64,000 nucleotides of DNA from Megalobrama amblycephala (lineage: Eukaryota > Chordata > Actinopteri > Cypriniformes > Xenocyprididae): the NCBI RefSeq assembly GCF_018812025.1, contig NC_063051.1, forward strand, positions 4,527,896 to 4,591,895. The letters run 5' to 3'. Below, piece by piece: positions 1 through 11,456 of the stretch. Under the pieces are notes generated by a model. That model searched no databases, had not been told where the DNA came from, and saw only the letters and a list, made by a program, of their open reading frames with translations. How positions within the stretch are numbered: the stretch's first letter is position 1; each line of letters opens with the position of its first letter. Position numbers and translations under genes: made by a program.

Positions 1-142
1 ATGTTGACATTTTGTTCGGTTCATCTGATATCGCGAGCACACACACACACACCAAATCATGTGCGCACCACACCTGGCCAACATAAAAGCATGAGCAAAT
101 ACAGAAAATCAAGAGCTTTCTCCCTTATTTATTATTTCCCAG

Positions 143-244
143 GATTTGACTGCGAGCGTGTTTATGCCGAGAGTTTGTTTGTGTGTGCCATGCACCGGGC
201 CGGAAAGCAGACTCCATCAACGTTAAAAAGATGCTGTCATTCCG
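143..244 (+). CDS. Candidate internal exon, product not recognised
   Basis: A 102-bp segment has a pyrimidine-rich tract ending in TTTCCCAG on its left and a consensus donor (CCG|GTAAGT at 245-250) on its right. One frame stays open across it and continues open upstream to position 1. The 34 or so encoded residues include CERVYAESLFVCAMHRAGK. The length is a multiple of three, so the exon could be skipped without a frameshift. I recognise no domain or family. The splice signals are seen in the sequence; that it is coding is inference. A chance open frame between cryptic splice sites is just as likely, and no second exon of the same gene was found nearby. Confidence 0.2.
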
Positions 245-579
245 GTAAGTTCTGAAAGCCCACCTGCTTTTACAAGTCTGTTCTCACAACACCCCTGTTT
301 ACACAAGCGCTCAACAAAAGCACAACATTCTTACGCTTCAGATAAGTAGTCACAATAAGGACGACAAAACCCCATGATCACACTGTTGTTTAGGTTCAAC
401 GTTGTTGCTTGTCTAGACAACACAATGATCTGTACGACTGAAAAGGTGTGAGAGCATCTTGAGGTTTTTCTTTTCTCCTTTTTCTCAAGGATTCCTGATG
501 AGTAACGCAGACAGCTGTATTTTGGCTAGAGATGGGTGGTATGAGCAAAATTATGACCTAGTACAGTATGAGACATTGA
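245..579. other. Unassigned sequence
   Basis: No gene, repeat family or strong motif recognised between the candidate exon and the first transposon. Confidence 0.5.
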
Positions 580-1262
580 CTACATTTACATGTGCACTAA
601 TAATGCGATTATTTCTCATTATCAGAGTAAGGTCTTAATCGCAGTTCACATGACATGAGCAGAACTCTTCACTCCAGTTTACATGCAGTTTTCATTACTC
701 TGATTATATTCACTAATAAGTATGGTTATACAACACTCAGATAGGCATACATTAAGGATATTACTGGCCATCTCCTCACATCAAATTCAAAATACATTTT
801 TACGGAAGTACTAGATATTATACGGCGGCATGATGAACATCGCAATGCCGGGTTTGCACGCTGTTATTGCGTTCTTCTTGCTTCGTCTCGATGAAGATAC
901 GGAGCAGAGACTGCGCAGCGAGTTGTGTTAACAGAGTTTAGCAATTTAGAGAAAAGAAAATTTCAGAATAATGTCAGGGAGTTTATTCATGAAGTTGTGT
1001 GAACAACACACTGTATCCGTGTACATCCGAGCACATGCACACTTTGGTCAGAGCGGTAATAATGTGATTACGGTGTTTACATGCCTGTTTATTGAGAATA
1101 AAATCGGCGTACACCACCTAGTTTAATGCGAATATGGTTACTATGATTATGAGCTTAATTGCATTAGTTTGATCGAAGTATTGCGTTTACATGAGGTAAA
1201 GTTTAATTGCAATATTGCCAAAATCCCATTATAATCGCATTATGAGGGTGCATGTAAACACG
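580..1262. mobile_element. Nonautonomous DNA transposon, family A (CATTTACATG TIRs)
   Basis: Terminal inverted repeats of about 30 bp lie at 581-612 and 1231-1262. They share TTTACATG and a perfect block ATAATGCGATTAT. The motif TTTACATG recurs inside in both orientations (near 677, 1077 and 1187), which is typical of subterminal transposase-binding repeats. No transposase frame survives. The TIRs resemble those of the element at 23615-24361, which retains a Harbinger-like coding scrap, so a PIF/Harbinger origin is inferred. The target duplication is not clear. Confidence 0.6.
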
Positions 1263-2658
1263 CTTTATATCACAGTACAAGTATGGCAATATAGTTTTGC
1301 ATGAAATTTAACCCCAACATAATTTATATATTACAAAACCATTTAGTATTATTTGGAACTTGAACACAAACCAAAAGGTAAAATTATTCATATATGAATG
1401 TAGAGATGTACTGATATAAAGATTCTGGCCGATATTGATAAGCTGATAAATAAAGCTGTTAAGTATGAGACTGGATAGTATGAGTTTACTAATGACTGCA
1501 ATCAAGCCTCCTCAAAAGTCTTTCTATCACACATCTATGCTAGATATCAAGCATCGCGTTACCTTCGGTTTGGTTATTCCGTCTCAAGATGCAACTTTGC
1601 ATCATTCACACATGTTGGCACAATCAGGGCTAGCGACTCGCCCTCGTGGAAAAGAACTGCTCGTCACCCTCTCAAAGAGGAAATGACAGCAGCAATGACA
1701 TTCTGCCAAAAGGAGATCTCAATGCGAGACCAAACAGCCCCTCTAATCTCAGCGGGCCTCTCCAGGCCAGAAACGTATCTCAACACTACTGTGGCGGCAT
1801 TCTGAGAACAAAACCCCACCACGTTTGGACAGACGGGTCTTGTCTTTTCTTTTGTGCTTTCTTGAGTTTGCTTCCAGACCTTGTAGGGCTAATGCTGGTC
1901 CGGCAGCTCCTACAAACAAAGCTCGCTATTTGTTTAATAACTGATTGCTGCCATGACTACGGTAAACAAGAGGGAGAACAGGGCCTTTTCTTTCTGTTTA
2001 TGAACAAACACATCTTCTTGCAAAGAGCAATTTAACATTAACCAGGTGGAATGATCAACAGATCCCATAGGTTACACAGAGGGCGAGCCGAAATGTAAAC
2101 ATTCTTCAGAGAAAGAGAGCGTGTGAGGGGACGAAAAGAATGGAAGCCGGCGGGCAAGCATGTATGGACAGCAAGGTCAATGCAAATGCAGCTCGTCTTG
2201 AATAAACAGTTGGAGGAGAAACTCAAGACAAACAAACAGTCATTCTCCTGACATTTAAAGAAGCATTAGGACGGATGGGCTACAGCTGCTAACGGCCAAC
2301 GTGAATGTGAACTAGATGGGGGTGGGAATGTGTCACTCAACAGGGCGAGGTCTCACGGACCTCACGTTCCTGCTATACGTCCGGCTCGGTCTGTGGAACA
2401 AACAGACAAGCAGCATCATCCTTATTGCCTCCACGAAAAACAGCAGCAAGGAACTTGTAAAACCAGTTAAACATTACCACAGTCAATTACTCAGTAACTA
2501 GTGCTCGGAAAATATCAATTATGGCTGTGGGTTCTTGTCTATTTACAATGACAAAGCGTGGAGTTTGATTTTACTGTAAACATTCACAAAATGGTATTGA
2601 CTAAGTCAGTAAAAAAACAAGTATCTGATAGGTGGTGAATACATAAACAGCTATTCTT
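1263..2658. other. Mostly low-copy sequence with one small repeat fragment
   Basis: At 1402-1456 a short stretch containing ATTCTGGCCGATATTGAT resembles a dispersed fish DNA-repeat fragment. The rest, including the GC-richer part at 1640-2500, shows no recognised repeat or gene. Open frames here are short and overlap on both strands, with no family resemblance. Confidence 0.4.
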
Positions 2659-3057
2659 TTACAGGGATTGTTCACCCAACATTTAAAATTCTGTCATTAA
2701 TTACTCACTCTCATTTTATTCCAAACCTGTAAGACTTTTGTTCATCTTCGGACCACAAATGAAGACGAAATTTTGATGAAATCTGAGAGATTTCTGTCCC
2801 TCCATAGACGGCTACATAGCTACCACTTTGACGCTTCAAAAAGTTCATAAAGAGATCGTAAAACTAATCCATATTTATTGAGCGGTTTAGTCCACATTTT
2901 CTAAAAAGACACGATCGCTTTATATGATAAACAGATTGAATTTAGGCTCATCTTCATTTGTGTTCCGAAGATGAACGAAAGTCTTACGGGTTTGGAATGA
3001 CATGAGGGTGAGTAATTAATGACAGAATTTGAATTTTTGGGTGAACCAACCCTTTAA
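2659..3057. mobile_element. TTAA foldback MITE, copy 1 (family B)
   Basis: The left end carries GGGATTGTTCACCC and the right end GGGTGAACCAACCCTTTAA, inverted relative to each other. The subterminal blocks TTACTCACTCTCATT and GAGGGTGAGTAATTAATGA also pair. The whole unit can fold back on itself with an arm of roughly 150 bp or more, with gaps. The right TTAA is intact (3054-3057) and the left has decayed to TTAC. It is noncoding. Seven further copies or fragments lie in this window. Confidence 0.85.
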
Positions 3058-3296
3058 CCACCTGAAGTCAATCCAAATGCATGGCTTCAGAAGAATAGGA
3101 ATATAACAGTGGAGTCAAACAGACCATTTTATGGTGCTTTTGTTGTCCTTTTTGGGAATTTGACTGCACAAATCTCTTTCTTTGAAAACAGAAGTTTGGA
3201 TATGGCTTTATTTTATCTAGTAGAAGAGGTGCATAAGATATATAAAAAGTCAAAGTCAAAAGTGACAGTAAAGGCTTGTGCATTGACAAAAACATT

Positions 3297-4819
3297 TTAA
3301 AGGGTTGATGAACTGAGAAATCAAATTTTCCTTGAGCTTTTGACATATAAGAGGTCATCATACTATAAGAATATCCTGTAAGTTTCAGAGCTGAAAATTT
3401 CCTTGTTAGTCCAATAAAAGCTTTAATTGACACCAGACCCAGCAAACGACAGGATTTTCAAAGTGGGGATCTATGACGTCAAAGGGCAGCAAGCACCACC
3501 TCTGCAGAAGAAGATCAACGCCTACTTCATCACTGCTTGTTTAGCCCCGCCCACCGATTCGCGAATGACATGCAATAGTATAGATAGCGTAAGTAACATA
3601 GGCCTATGTGGTGCTAAACCGGATCGAGCTACCAAGCAATAAACATGCCGTTGAGGATTACAAAATATTGTGCAGTGCTTGGACTCGACTGTAATGTGAC
3701 AACATGTAAGTAACTGTGCTAATTCTAATGCCTGATCTGATATGTAATGATTCATGTAAAGTCAGATGTTCTTTGTCTGTGTCAGTAAATCAAACCCATG
3801 ACTAAACGTCAACTTGCGCTGTTTCTCTTAGTAGGATGAAAATAATCTGTAATGTAACTGTGATTGAATTATATAAAGAAAGCGATCAAAGAAAGCTCCC
3901 TTTTGCAACCGCTGGAGCAGCGAGCACTGAAGCTGTCAATCAAACAGCGCGAGTTTATCAGTGACTGACGCGCGCAAAAATCCCATTTAATTCAACGAAT
4001 CTCTTAGTTATATCGCGTTTGCACTGTTAGTGAAGATGAAAGCATTTGTTAGTGTACAAAAATTGAGTTGCAATGACGAGATCACTGCTTTCTTGCGCTC
4101 AACAACATGTCTGTGATTGGCTACAGTGTTCTCTGCAACCTTTCATGCCACAATCTAAATATAATGCCATAGATCTAAATGTAATGCAACACTTTTCATG
4201 ATTAGTTAACTTTGAGAGCTGTAATAGTAAAAACGCTTGGCTATTTTAAATGGAAAGATGTTAGCCAATCACAACAGTGGGCGTTTACACTGAAGTCTCA
4301 CAGCAGACACGGCCCTTAAAAAAAGAGCGTTCAAACCAGGTGTGTCTCATACGTCCTGAAAAGTGAAGCTGCGGGCTCTTTGACCGCCCCCTGGAGGCTG
4401 GATGCAGTACAGGTCATAAATCCTGCCCTCTCAATGCAGTCAAATGAGACTTCAGTGAAAGCTTAAAAATAAATTCTGCTTCAAATAAAACTTTCTGAAA
4501 GATGGTTTTGGTCATTTAAGGTAGTTGTTATCACGCTGATATATATTCAATTGTTCGTTTTTGTGATAATTTAGATTTTAGCCTATGGGCCGTTGGCCCA
4601 TTTTGGCTTCAGTTCATTACAATGGAAGGAAGCGGCGTCACGTCGTCCATCTTTTTTTACAGTCTATGGTTCAAACCAGAGGGCTAAAATCAGGGTAGGA
4701 AAAATGCCTTTTATTTATAAATTATGACAATTTTGGATGTAAAAAGCATACTAACATTATAAGTTCACCCCAGGAAACATTATAAAACAATAAAACAATG
4801 CAGTTCATTACCCCTTTAA
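3297..4819. mobile_element. TTAA-targeting transposon, Kolobok-like
   Basis: The element starts TTAAAGGGTTGATGAACTG (3297) and ends GTTCATTACCCCTTTAA (4819), giving imperfect TIRs of about 17 bp with TTAA on both sides. It sits within an older MITE whose two halves rejoin at the TTAA, so the target duplication is well supported. Inside is a short exon-like segment with a donor site (3645-3705). TTAA targets together with THAP-type proteins are features of the Kolobok superfamily. About 1.5 kb is too short for an autonomous copy. Confidence 0.7.
3645..3705 (+). pseudogene. Possible first coding exon of a THAP-type transposase
   Basis: An ATG at 3645 opens a 20-codon frame reading MPLRITKYCAVLGLDCNVTT, which runs into a consensus donor GTAAGT at 3706-3711. 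The YCAVLG and following C-N resemble the start of a THAP zinc finger, whose first two cysteines normally lie 2-4 residues apart. Here the spacing is six, so if this is a THAP remnant a cysteine has been lost. No downstream exon with the remaining Cys/His or the AVPTIF-type end of the domain was found in the element. The exon and splice site are seen; the family is inference and could be wrong. Confidence 0.3.
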
Positions 4820-5148
4820 ATAAATGCTGTCCTTTTGAACTATCTATTCATCAAATAATCTTGAAAAAAATATCATGGTTTCCACAAAAATATTAAACGG
4901 CACAACTGCTTTCAACATTGATAATAATAAGAAATGTAACTTGAGTACCAAATCAGCATATTAGAATGATTTCTGAAGTATCATGTGACACTGAAGACTT
5001 TAGTAATGATGCTGAAAGTTCAGCTTTGCCATCACACGAAGAAATTCTATTAGCACAATTTGTGTAATATGACTTTAGCCATGAAAAATGTTAGATGTAA
5101 CAAATAAGCACAAATGTCACCTCCAGGGCCCAGAGGGTTCAAATACAT

Positions 5149-6051
5149 CAGTGCTTCCCACAGGTTTGAAATATACTTGCGGTGGTAACCAGGTGAAAAA
5201 GCCTCCTATTACCCATGGCACAAAAATTGTCTACTACATGTGACAAACAAATAATGTGTGATTTTTAACAGTATTTTTATTTATTGAAATTATTTTTAAT
5301 TACATAGCATACTATTACATTTAATTACATACTAATATTATGCATTGTAAATTATGCAAAATTACAGCATTTAAATGGTTCTCCTTTTCCTGTCATATAG
5401 TGTCTCTTCAGTGAATGGTACACAGATTTTACTAGTAAAATTTATATAATGAATAATATATGTGTCAAATAATGTTCTTAGTCTTTTCTTCCTGTTGGGG
5501 AGACTACGATAATTTACTATGAATTTGTTTATGATTTATGAATTGATGAATTTATAAACAAACCCAAAATACATCGGGACTCTTATTTTGAAACGTCTGT
5601 ACTATTGCATGCTGATCCTTCAGATTCTCACAACCGTATAAAACATTTTATATAAAGGCCATGAAGTAGACATTGTAATAATTCATCAACTTGAGTTCAT
5701 TATCAATCACTTGGCATAAATCTGCGCTTTTCATTGATTGAGAATCACTTTGAAGCAGACTGAAGCGCTGTTGCTTGAGCTTGTAGAATGCGCAACAGCG
5801 CCCCCTTGTGACTTTGCAAAATGCTGCGCACGTGGGAATGTCAGCGGGAGTAAACAGTTCTGACGCACACATAACGAGCAGGTACGAAACGACTAGTTTA
5901 TCGATCGCGGAGGTTTTATTATCTTGGGCGGATATAAAAGTATAAGAGGATAAAAATAATAAATGCAAAAATGTGTCTCCAAATATACTTGGGCGGCCGT
6001 TATTATACCTGGGCGGCCCGCCCAAGTAAAGTCTATGTGTGGGAAGCACTG
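5149..6051. mobile_element. Nonautonomous hAT-like element with 5-bp target duplication
   Basis: The TIR CAGTGCTTCCCACA (5149-5162) is perfectly inverted at 6038-6051. The five bases before the left end and after the right end are identical (TACAT), fitting a 5-bp duplication. hAT elements normally make 8 bp, but a subgroup makes 5. Close to the right end are repeated GGGCGG motifs (5930-6020). A 133-codon minus-strand frame at 5648-6049 runs through the TIR and resembles no transposase, so it is taken as chance. Confidence 0.7.
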
Positions 6052-6098
6052 TACATTATAAGAGATTACAGTTAGAATAAATTGTAATAATAAATATA

Positions 6099-6149
<51 letters not shown>
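6099..6149. repeat. (AAT)n-(ATT)n palindromic microsatellite
   Basis: Seven or so AAT units switch to about eleven ATT units, giving a self-complementary microsatellite able to form a hairpin. It lies just outside the hAT remnant. Confidence 0.9.
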
Positions 6150-6150
<1 letters not shown>

Positions 6151-6154
6151 GTAT

Positions 6155-6690
6155 TAGGGCTGTCAAAATAACACGTTAAAAAGCTGTTTCAGCCGTTCTA
6201 GCCACCATTCGACTGTAAAATGAAGGAGATTAATGCAATGTCTGCAGCAAGCAATTTGCATATCACCTGAGTTCGTCCACTCTAAAGTACCACATCAATG
6301 CAAAGCATCTCGGAGTTAACGTTAATCCGGAGGTACGACCTAGCACGTCCCGTGATATCAACTCTAGCAATCAACGTCATCTTCAAACCACACTGGAGCA
6401 AACACTGAAACGCAAACTTAGCAAATCTGTATGTGACCGACTGACCAATTCCCTTGCTAAATGGATCGCAACGTCCTGCAGACCAGTTTCGGTGATAGAA
6501 GACAGAGCGTTAGCAGAGGTTTTGCAAATAGCCTCTTCAGACATAACATATAAACCGCCATCGCGAAACACCATTATGTTAAAAACCCAGCCGCTGTACG
6601 ACACTGAGAAAAAAAGAAAAAAAGAAAAAAAGGAGATGTATTGGCGGGAGAGGAATACGTCGCACTGACAGGGGATTTCATAATTTACTT
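6155..6690 (+). mobile_element. 5' part of an autonomous-type hAT transposon
   Basis: It begins with a hAT-type terminus TAGGGCTGTCAAAATAAC and continues into a decayed transposase. Reading stops around the first catalytic region, and no matching right terminus was found downstream, so the 3' part is deleted or moved. The gap between terminus and zinc finger is shorter than in full-length copies, suggesting an internal loss there too. Confidence 0.7.
6234..6668 (+). pseudogene. hAT transposase, BED zinc finger and N-terminal region, broken
   Basis: A 144-codon open frame without an initial ATG reads as a BED zinc finger followed by the start of a hAT transposase. The finger has C-x2-C (CNVC, codons 1-4) and H-x4-H within LKYHINAKH (codons 17-25). 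Then come TLEQTLKRKLSKSV, ITNALAKW-like LTNSLAKWIATSCRP, and SSDITYKPPSRNTIM. A TAA lies directly before the first cysteine. In the A-rich tract at about 6608-6632 the frame slips: the next family block, EYVALTGD (6653-6676), containing the first catalytic aspartate of hAT enzymes, is in another frame. The rest of the enzyme is absent. Family identity is fairly secure; it is not functional. Confidence 0.75.
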
Positions 6691-7400
6691 TATTCAAGCA
6701 CCAAGAGGATGAGTAGGTGAGTAGAATGTTGTATTGAAGTATTGTTGTATTGAAAAAGTCCTTTTTAATCTTTCAGTTGCTTTTTCAACTTCCTGTCTTC
6801 TCAGTCCAACCGCTCTCACATTCATTTCATTTAACTCTCCAAATCGATTTATCCCCACACTGAAGAGCTACAAAAATGAGTGATACAGGGGTCTAAACAC
6901 ATATTTATTACACATCGAGAGAAACGTAATAAGATCCTTACGCGTGAAATCCAGATTGAAACATATCACCAGACCATCACCGCAAGCCGGTACCGGCACC
7001 CTGTAATGTTGCGCACAATGATTCAAATAAATATGAACCCATTATCACACTACAAGCTTGAGAAATGAACAAGAAATGAACAATCAGGATGCCGTCAACC
7101 GGAAGACAACTCCAGCGGAGAGGCTAAATAGATGTATAATTTCAAGAGGTACACAAAACAGTTTGTCTCCTCAATGACTTTACGACAAAGTCTGCGCTGT
7201 GTTTAAGGCCCTGCTGTGCCAAGACTATGATGGAACGCACAAAAGTAAGGCAGGCCACGGTATTTTTAGCGAAACAGCCAATAGAGACCAAAGTAAATAA
7301 GAAAAAGTCTAATGAGTTTTAATGCAGCCGCTGCCAGGATAGAAAGGCCAATTTTGGGATGTGGAACTACAGTCATGAGCGGTTTACAACAAACTCCTGA
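6691..7400. other. Unassigned sequence
   Basis: No recognised repeat or gene. The A-rich stretches and short open frames look like decayed noncoding DNA. Confidence 0.4.
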
Positions 7401-7880
7401 GCGACTCTCCTTCAAGCGACATTGAAGGATTCATTCAAAGACAGCTTGTGATGATTAGCACGGCAGCAAAGAGTCAGTAACCGTGAGCCGGGTCTCATCG
7501 TGCGCATGCGAGGCATCGAGCCGTGGGGAAGGAGGCCTTCACTCAAAAGGCCCCACAGCACAACGGACAAATTACAACTGTCAAACACCCGCACGCACTC
7601 GGCAAAGAAAACAAGGCATTCAATCTTCCGCGTCCTCTGGGACTGGCCAAAGTGCATATTGTTTTAATATTATTTAAAAGTGTGTCATATATTTTTAATC
7701 ATTGTTACTTGAAATTCGTGCAACAAGCACTCCCATGGGTGGAGCGAACGCTGACTTTTTCGCAGAGGAAATGTGTCAACCACGTATTTGTGGGATGGGG
7801 AGTTTAGCCTCTGCGAACTTTGTCTAATTAATATTTCCAGTCTAAACCATGAGAGGGCCTGTATTATTAGAAACATTATC
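7401..7880. promoter_or_regulatory. Candidate noncoding regulatory block
   Basis: Low-repeat sequence richer in GC than its surroundings at 7480-7650, then AT-rich with homeodomain-like ATTAATATTT. Overlapping open frames exist on both strands (7412-7657 minus, 7523-7807 plus) but resemble no family. Regulatory function is inferred only from composition and lack of repeats. Confidence 0.25.
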
Positions 7881-8368
7881 TTGGGGGTAAATTACCCAGT
7901 TGCACTGACATAGTGTCAATTGGCATTAATGGAAAAAGGCAACAACATAACTACAGCCAACCAGAGCAACCTGAATAATTTTCAGGCCCAATAGCATATG
8001 AACATCATATTGCTTGCTAAAAAATGATGGCAAATATATGTGACTGACAAAGCATGATTTAAATACTTGAAAAAGATTATTTAAATATTAAATTTATTAA
8101 AAAGTAAATATGTAAAGCCATTTTGATATTTTTTTTTGCTGTTTTTCTGTGTCATTTCCATCACATTTCAAATGATGTTTCGTGTTTGGCAGCATTTTGT
8201 AATGGATATGAATCGAAAAAACCTAATTAATTGCAAAAACTACAAAATTAAGGGAAAACTTTATAACAATGAAAAAAAGTCTAAAAAGACATCTGAAAAG
8301 CAGCAAAAATTAAATAAAAATAAGGCATATATAAAAGTTTATAAGTGACCTTATTGTGTAAAAAACAA
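7881..8368. repeat. AT-rich diverged repeat containing TGTCATTTCCATCACAT
   Basis: A 17-base motif at 8150-8166 is shared exactly with 24402-24418 and, inverted and partial, with 24440-24455 and 24995-25013. This suggests pieces of one old dispersed family. Boundaries are not visible. Confidence 0.4.
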
Positions 8369-8402
8369 AAAAACAAACAAACAAACAAACAAACAAACAA
8401 AA
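8369..8402. repeat. (CAAA)n microsatellite
   Basis: Seven or more CAAA units. Confidence 0.9.
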
Positions 8403-9300
8403 ACCCTTAGGACATAAAAGTGCTTTAAGTTGAAACACTCAAGCATACAGGAGAAAGAAAGCAAAAAGTGCCTTTGAGATAAGCAAGTTCTATGCAGAAC
8501 TGGTCAACTGTGATTGTGCAAATGAGAGCTCAGGTCTTTGTTGCAGTTTAAGTTTTTCACATGAGAAATTATTATCAAATGATCTAATGACAATCAAACC
8601 CTCTGAATCGCCAATACATGACAAGAAAATGTTAACACAATCACTCAATAAATGCTTTTTTTGACACTTACTGCGTTGATTACATAACACACAATAGGTA
8701 TAAATCATGCTGATCAACTAGCTGTTTGGCTTTATCGGGTATAAACATGCTGTATTATCTCAGCAATTTTCAGAGCTTGCATGCACAATTTCTGCACAAA
8801 AACTTTTGACGTCACAATTTGCGTCTTGTGAACAAAAGCAAAAACCATAGGGGAACCCCGAAAGACTACTTTGCAACATTCAGGAATCACATGACCTCTC
8901 TATAGCTTTATACACAACTAAAATTCTACACCACAAACATCAAACCACAACATCGTTTGGTGTACTTTCCATCCTGCATACTTAGCCAATATCGAGAAAG
9001 GGATATTGCACAGCCAAATTGAGGTGCCAAATTGAAGACTTGTGCTCAAAAGTGAAATATCTTTCTGAATGTTTACTAGTAAATGCATGTTGCAAAATGA
9101 GCAGACATATGGCATCTGTTCTGCCATATTGGTGTAATGCACCTCTACCTATAGAGGCTTGCATATTAAGATGAAACATATTTATGCAGTATACTGAAAG
9201 GGTTAAAAAGAAAGGGAGTCCTCTGTCTTCCATTAAGCAGTTAAACCAAAGGTAAAGGGCATGCTAGGGGTAAACGGCAAAAGACCTCGCGTGAAACCGA
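8403..9300. promoter_or_regulatory. Candidate noncoding regulatory block
   Basis: About 900 bp without recognisable repeats. It contains a CRE-like TGACGTCA at 8808-8815 and several TTACTAG/CATATTG-type AT cores. No coding family seen. Function is inference. Confidence 0.25.
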
Positions 9301-10018
9301 TGAGCGCTTTAATGGAATCGGCTTTTTAACAACTCTTTTTTTGTGTTAAATACAGTCCGTGTCAGGGAGATGCGTCCCACCCATAAAGCAAGCGCAATGA
9401 CAACGTACAGTGGGCACTAACGCAAGGACATAGTTCATCATGCCATTTTCTGCAATTCCCAGCTGATTAGGGTCATTATGTTGGAACCCTGATTTATGCT
9501 GTCATTTCCTCTCACCCTATCCTGCATCAATGAATCTTAATGAATTGGTAAATAAGGGTGAGGATTACACTCTGCGACACCGAAACATTCCTCACCCTCC
9601 ACGCCACTAGATTTATGGAGCCAATTAGGGACTAACGGAGAAAATTGGCTGGCAGGAAAATAATATTCTTTATGGTACAAAATGGAAAAGCATTCGCGCT
9701 GAAGGGCAATTGTATTGTCAGCATTAAGTCCATAAAATACCCCCTCCACCCAGAGAAAAAGAGAGAGAGACAGACTTTCGGGCAATCTTTCTTAAATTAC
9801 AAAAAGAAAGTACATTTAGGATTTTTTTTTTTTTTTTTTTTTTTTTGCAGGGAAAAGCGATTTACTTATGACTTTGTTTAATTTTTTGTTTTTGTTTTTT
9901 AGTTTCCAACAAGGCTATGTATCAACTAACCCTGCCGCTGCGACTCAAAACAACCTATAAAACCATTAAAATAAATAAAAACAATATATTTTACATATCC
10001 ATAAATAGGGGTGAGGAT
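9301..10018. other. Low-repeat sequence with a poly-T tract
   Basis: A 19-base string AAATARGGGTGAGGATTACA occurs at about 9550-9569 and again at 10004-10021, once altered (A/G). A poly-T run lies at 9822-9846. Otherwise unassigned. The second copy of the string adjoins the left arm of the inverted duplication. Confidence 0.5.
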
Positions 10019-10066
10019 TACATGAAAGTTTTAACGCTACGGATCAAAAACACAGGGAACGTATGA

Positions 10067-10211
10067 CCGTCGAGTCCGGGTTTGATGGATTTTGTGGGAT
10101 GATTTGGGTTGCAGTGCTGTCATTTCTGGTGCAGTTGCTTTTGGTAGACGGTAATAATTAAATGTCATTATTCATGATAATTCGACTGGAAAGTGGAGGT
10201 GTTTTCCTTCC
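10067..10211 (+). repeat. Left arm of 145-bp inverted duplication
   Basis: This block is repeated in inverted orientation at 11457-11601 with four mismatches in 145 bp and no gap. Weaker similarity continues outward to about 10019. The block holds an AT-rich core (AATGTCATTATTCATGATAA) of homeodomain type and no recognised transposon terminus. Confidence 0.95.
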
Positions 10212-10218
10212 CCTATTT

Positions 10219-10673
<455 letters not shown>

Positions 10674-10692
10674 GGGGGGGGGGGGGGGGGGG
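10674..10692 (+). repeat. Poly-G run of 19
   Basis: Uninterrupted G tract, a potential G-quadruplex. Confidence 0.95.
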
Positions 10693-10779
10693 AAGCGCAA
10701 GTATCAGCCCGAAGTGAGACCCACCTCTTCCTATTAATGGCAGCATCTTAGAGGCACACTCAGTGTGCTAACGAGCCCC

Positions 10780-11160
10780 CTTTATGTATTACATATTGTG
10801 ACTAGACTCGGAGCGTAACAGCGGCTCTCCACATCAAACACGCAAAGGCCTGTTATTAGATGGAGGGCTGGGAGAGAGGCTGTGTGAAAAGAAGTGGAAA
10901 ATTAAAGTTGAAGCCAAGCAGGAAAGGCTTTAATTTACTGGCATGTACAGTATGCAAATGAGATTACTCTCTGCTTAACTGCATCATTTATGTCCATAAT
11001 AATGGCATCATCATTACGGGACTCAAATTAAATTACAGCGTAATTAGCATATCAAAGTGATTGGTTAAAGTTTAAAACAAATACCCAATTTTCACTAATG
11101 AAAAGCTGTAATCGGCGCTCATGTAACTTGGAGTGAAAACAGGCAAAACAAATATGTGTT
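10780..11160. promoter_or_regulatory. Candidate enhancer-like block
   Basis: Low-repeat sequence with an octamer ATGCAAAT (10952-10959), TAATTAGCATATC (11041-11053) and repeated AATTA cores. It lies between the arms of the inverted duplication. This is the composition expected of a developmental enhancer, but no conservation evidence is available here. Confidence 0.3.
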
Positions 11161-11163
11161 TTC

Positions 11164-11182
11164 GGGGGGGTGGGGTGGGGGG
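11164..11182 (+). repeat. G-rich tract, quadruplex-capable
   Basis: G runs of 7, 4 and 6 separated by single T. Confidence 0.85.
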
Positions 11183-11456
11183 TTCTTGTCTCGCTCAAAC
11201 ATGATGAGGGAGGGGCTTACGGAGGCTGGATGTATCTCACCTGGCGGACTTCACACCCTCAAGTTCCATTTCCTAGAGACGCTCTGATCAAAGGTACCAT
11301 TTCCTACACTTGCCACTTTGGAGCTCATCAATAAAATACAAAATCACTTCACCGCTGATCTGATGGGTGGGAGAGGGGAGAAAAAAGTGAAAGTAATACG
11401 TGAGACAGATGGGGGAGGGATGACATCTGAGGGCTTATAAACTTACATTTGAAAGA

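Larger units (their letters stand above)
3255..5047 (+). mobile_element. GAACGGTAGTGTA-family MITE, split by a later insertion
   Basis: The left piece (about 3255-3300, AAAAGTGACAGTAAAGG) and the right piece (4816-5047, TAAATGCTGTCCTTTTGAAC to the CATGTGACACTGAAGAC region) are consecutive parts of the family also present at 60056-60953. Lining them up with that copy places the break exactly at the TTAA that flanks the 3297-4819 element. Both termini of this copy are missing or too diverged to see. Confidence 0.7.

Noticed and set aside
2659..3057. CRISPR-like array from repeated blocks
   Set aside because: The repeats are inverted arms of foldback elements, not direct repeats with spacers, and the DNA is animal.
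4583..4600. GGGCCGTTGGCCC palindrome as a binding site
   Set aside because: It lies inside the TTAA element and is a common internal feature of that repeat.
5648..6049. 133-codon minus-strand open frame
   Set aside because: It runs through a transposon TIR and has no family motif; probably chance in a nonautonomous element.
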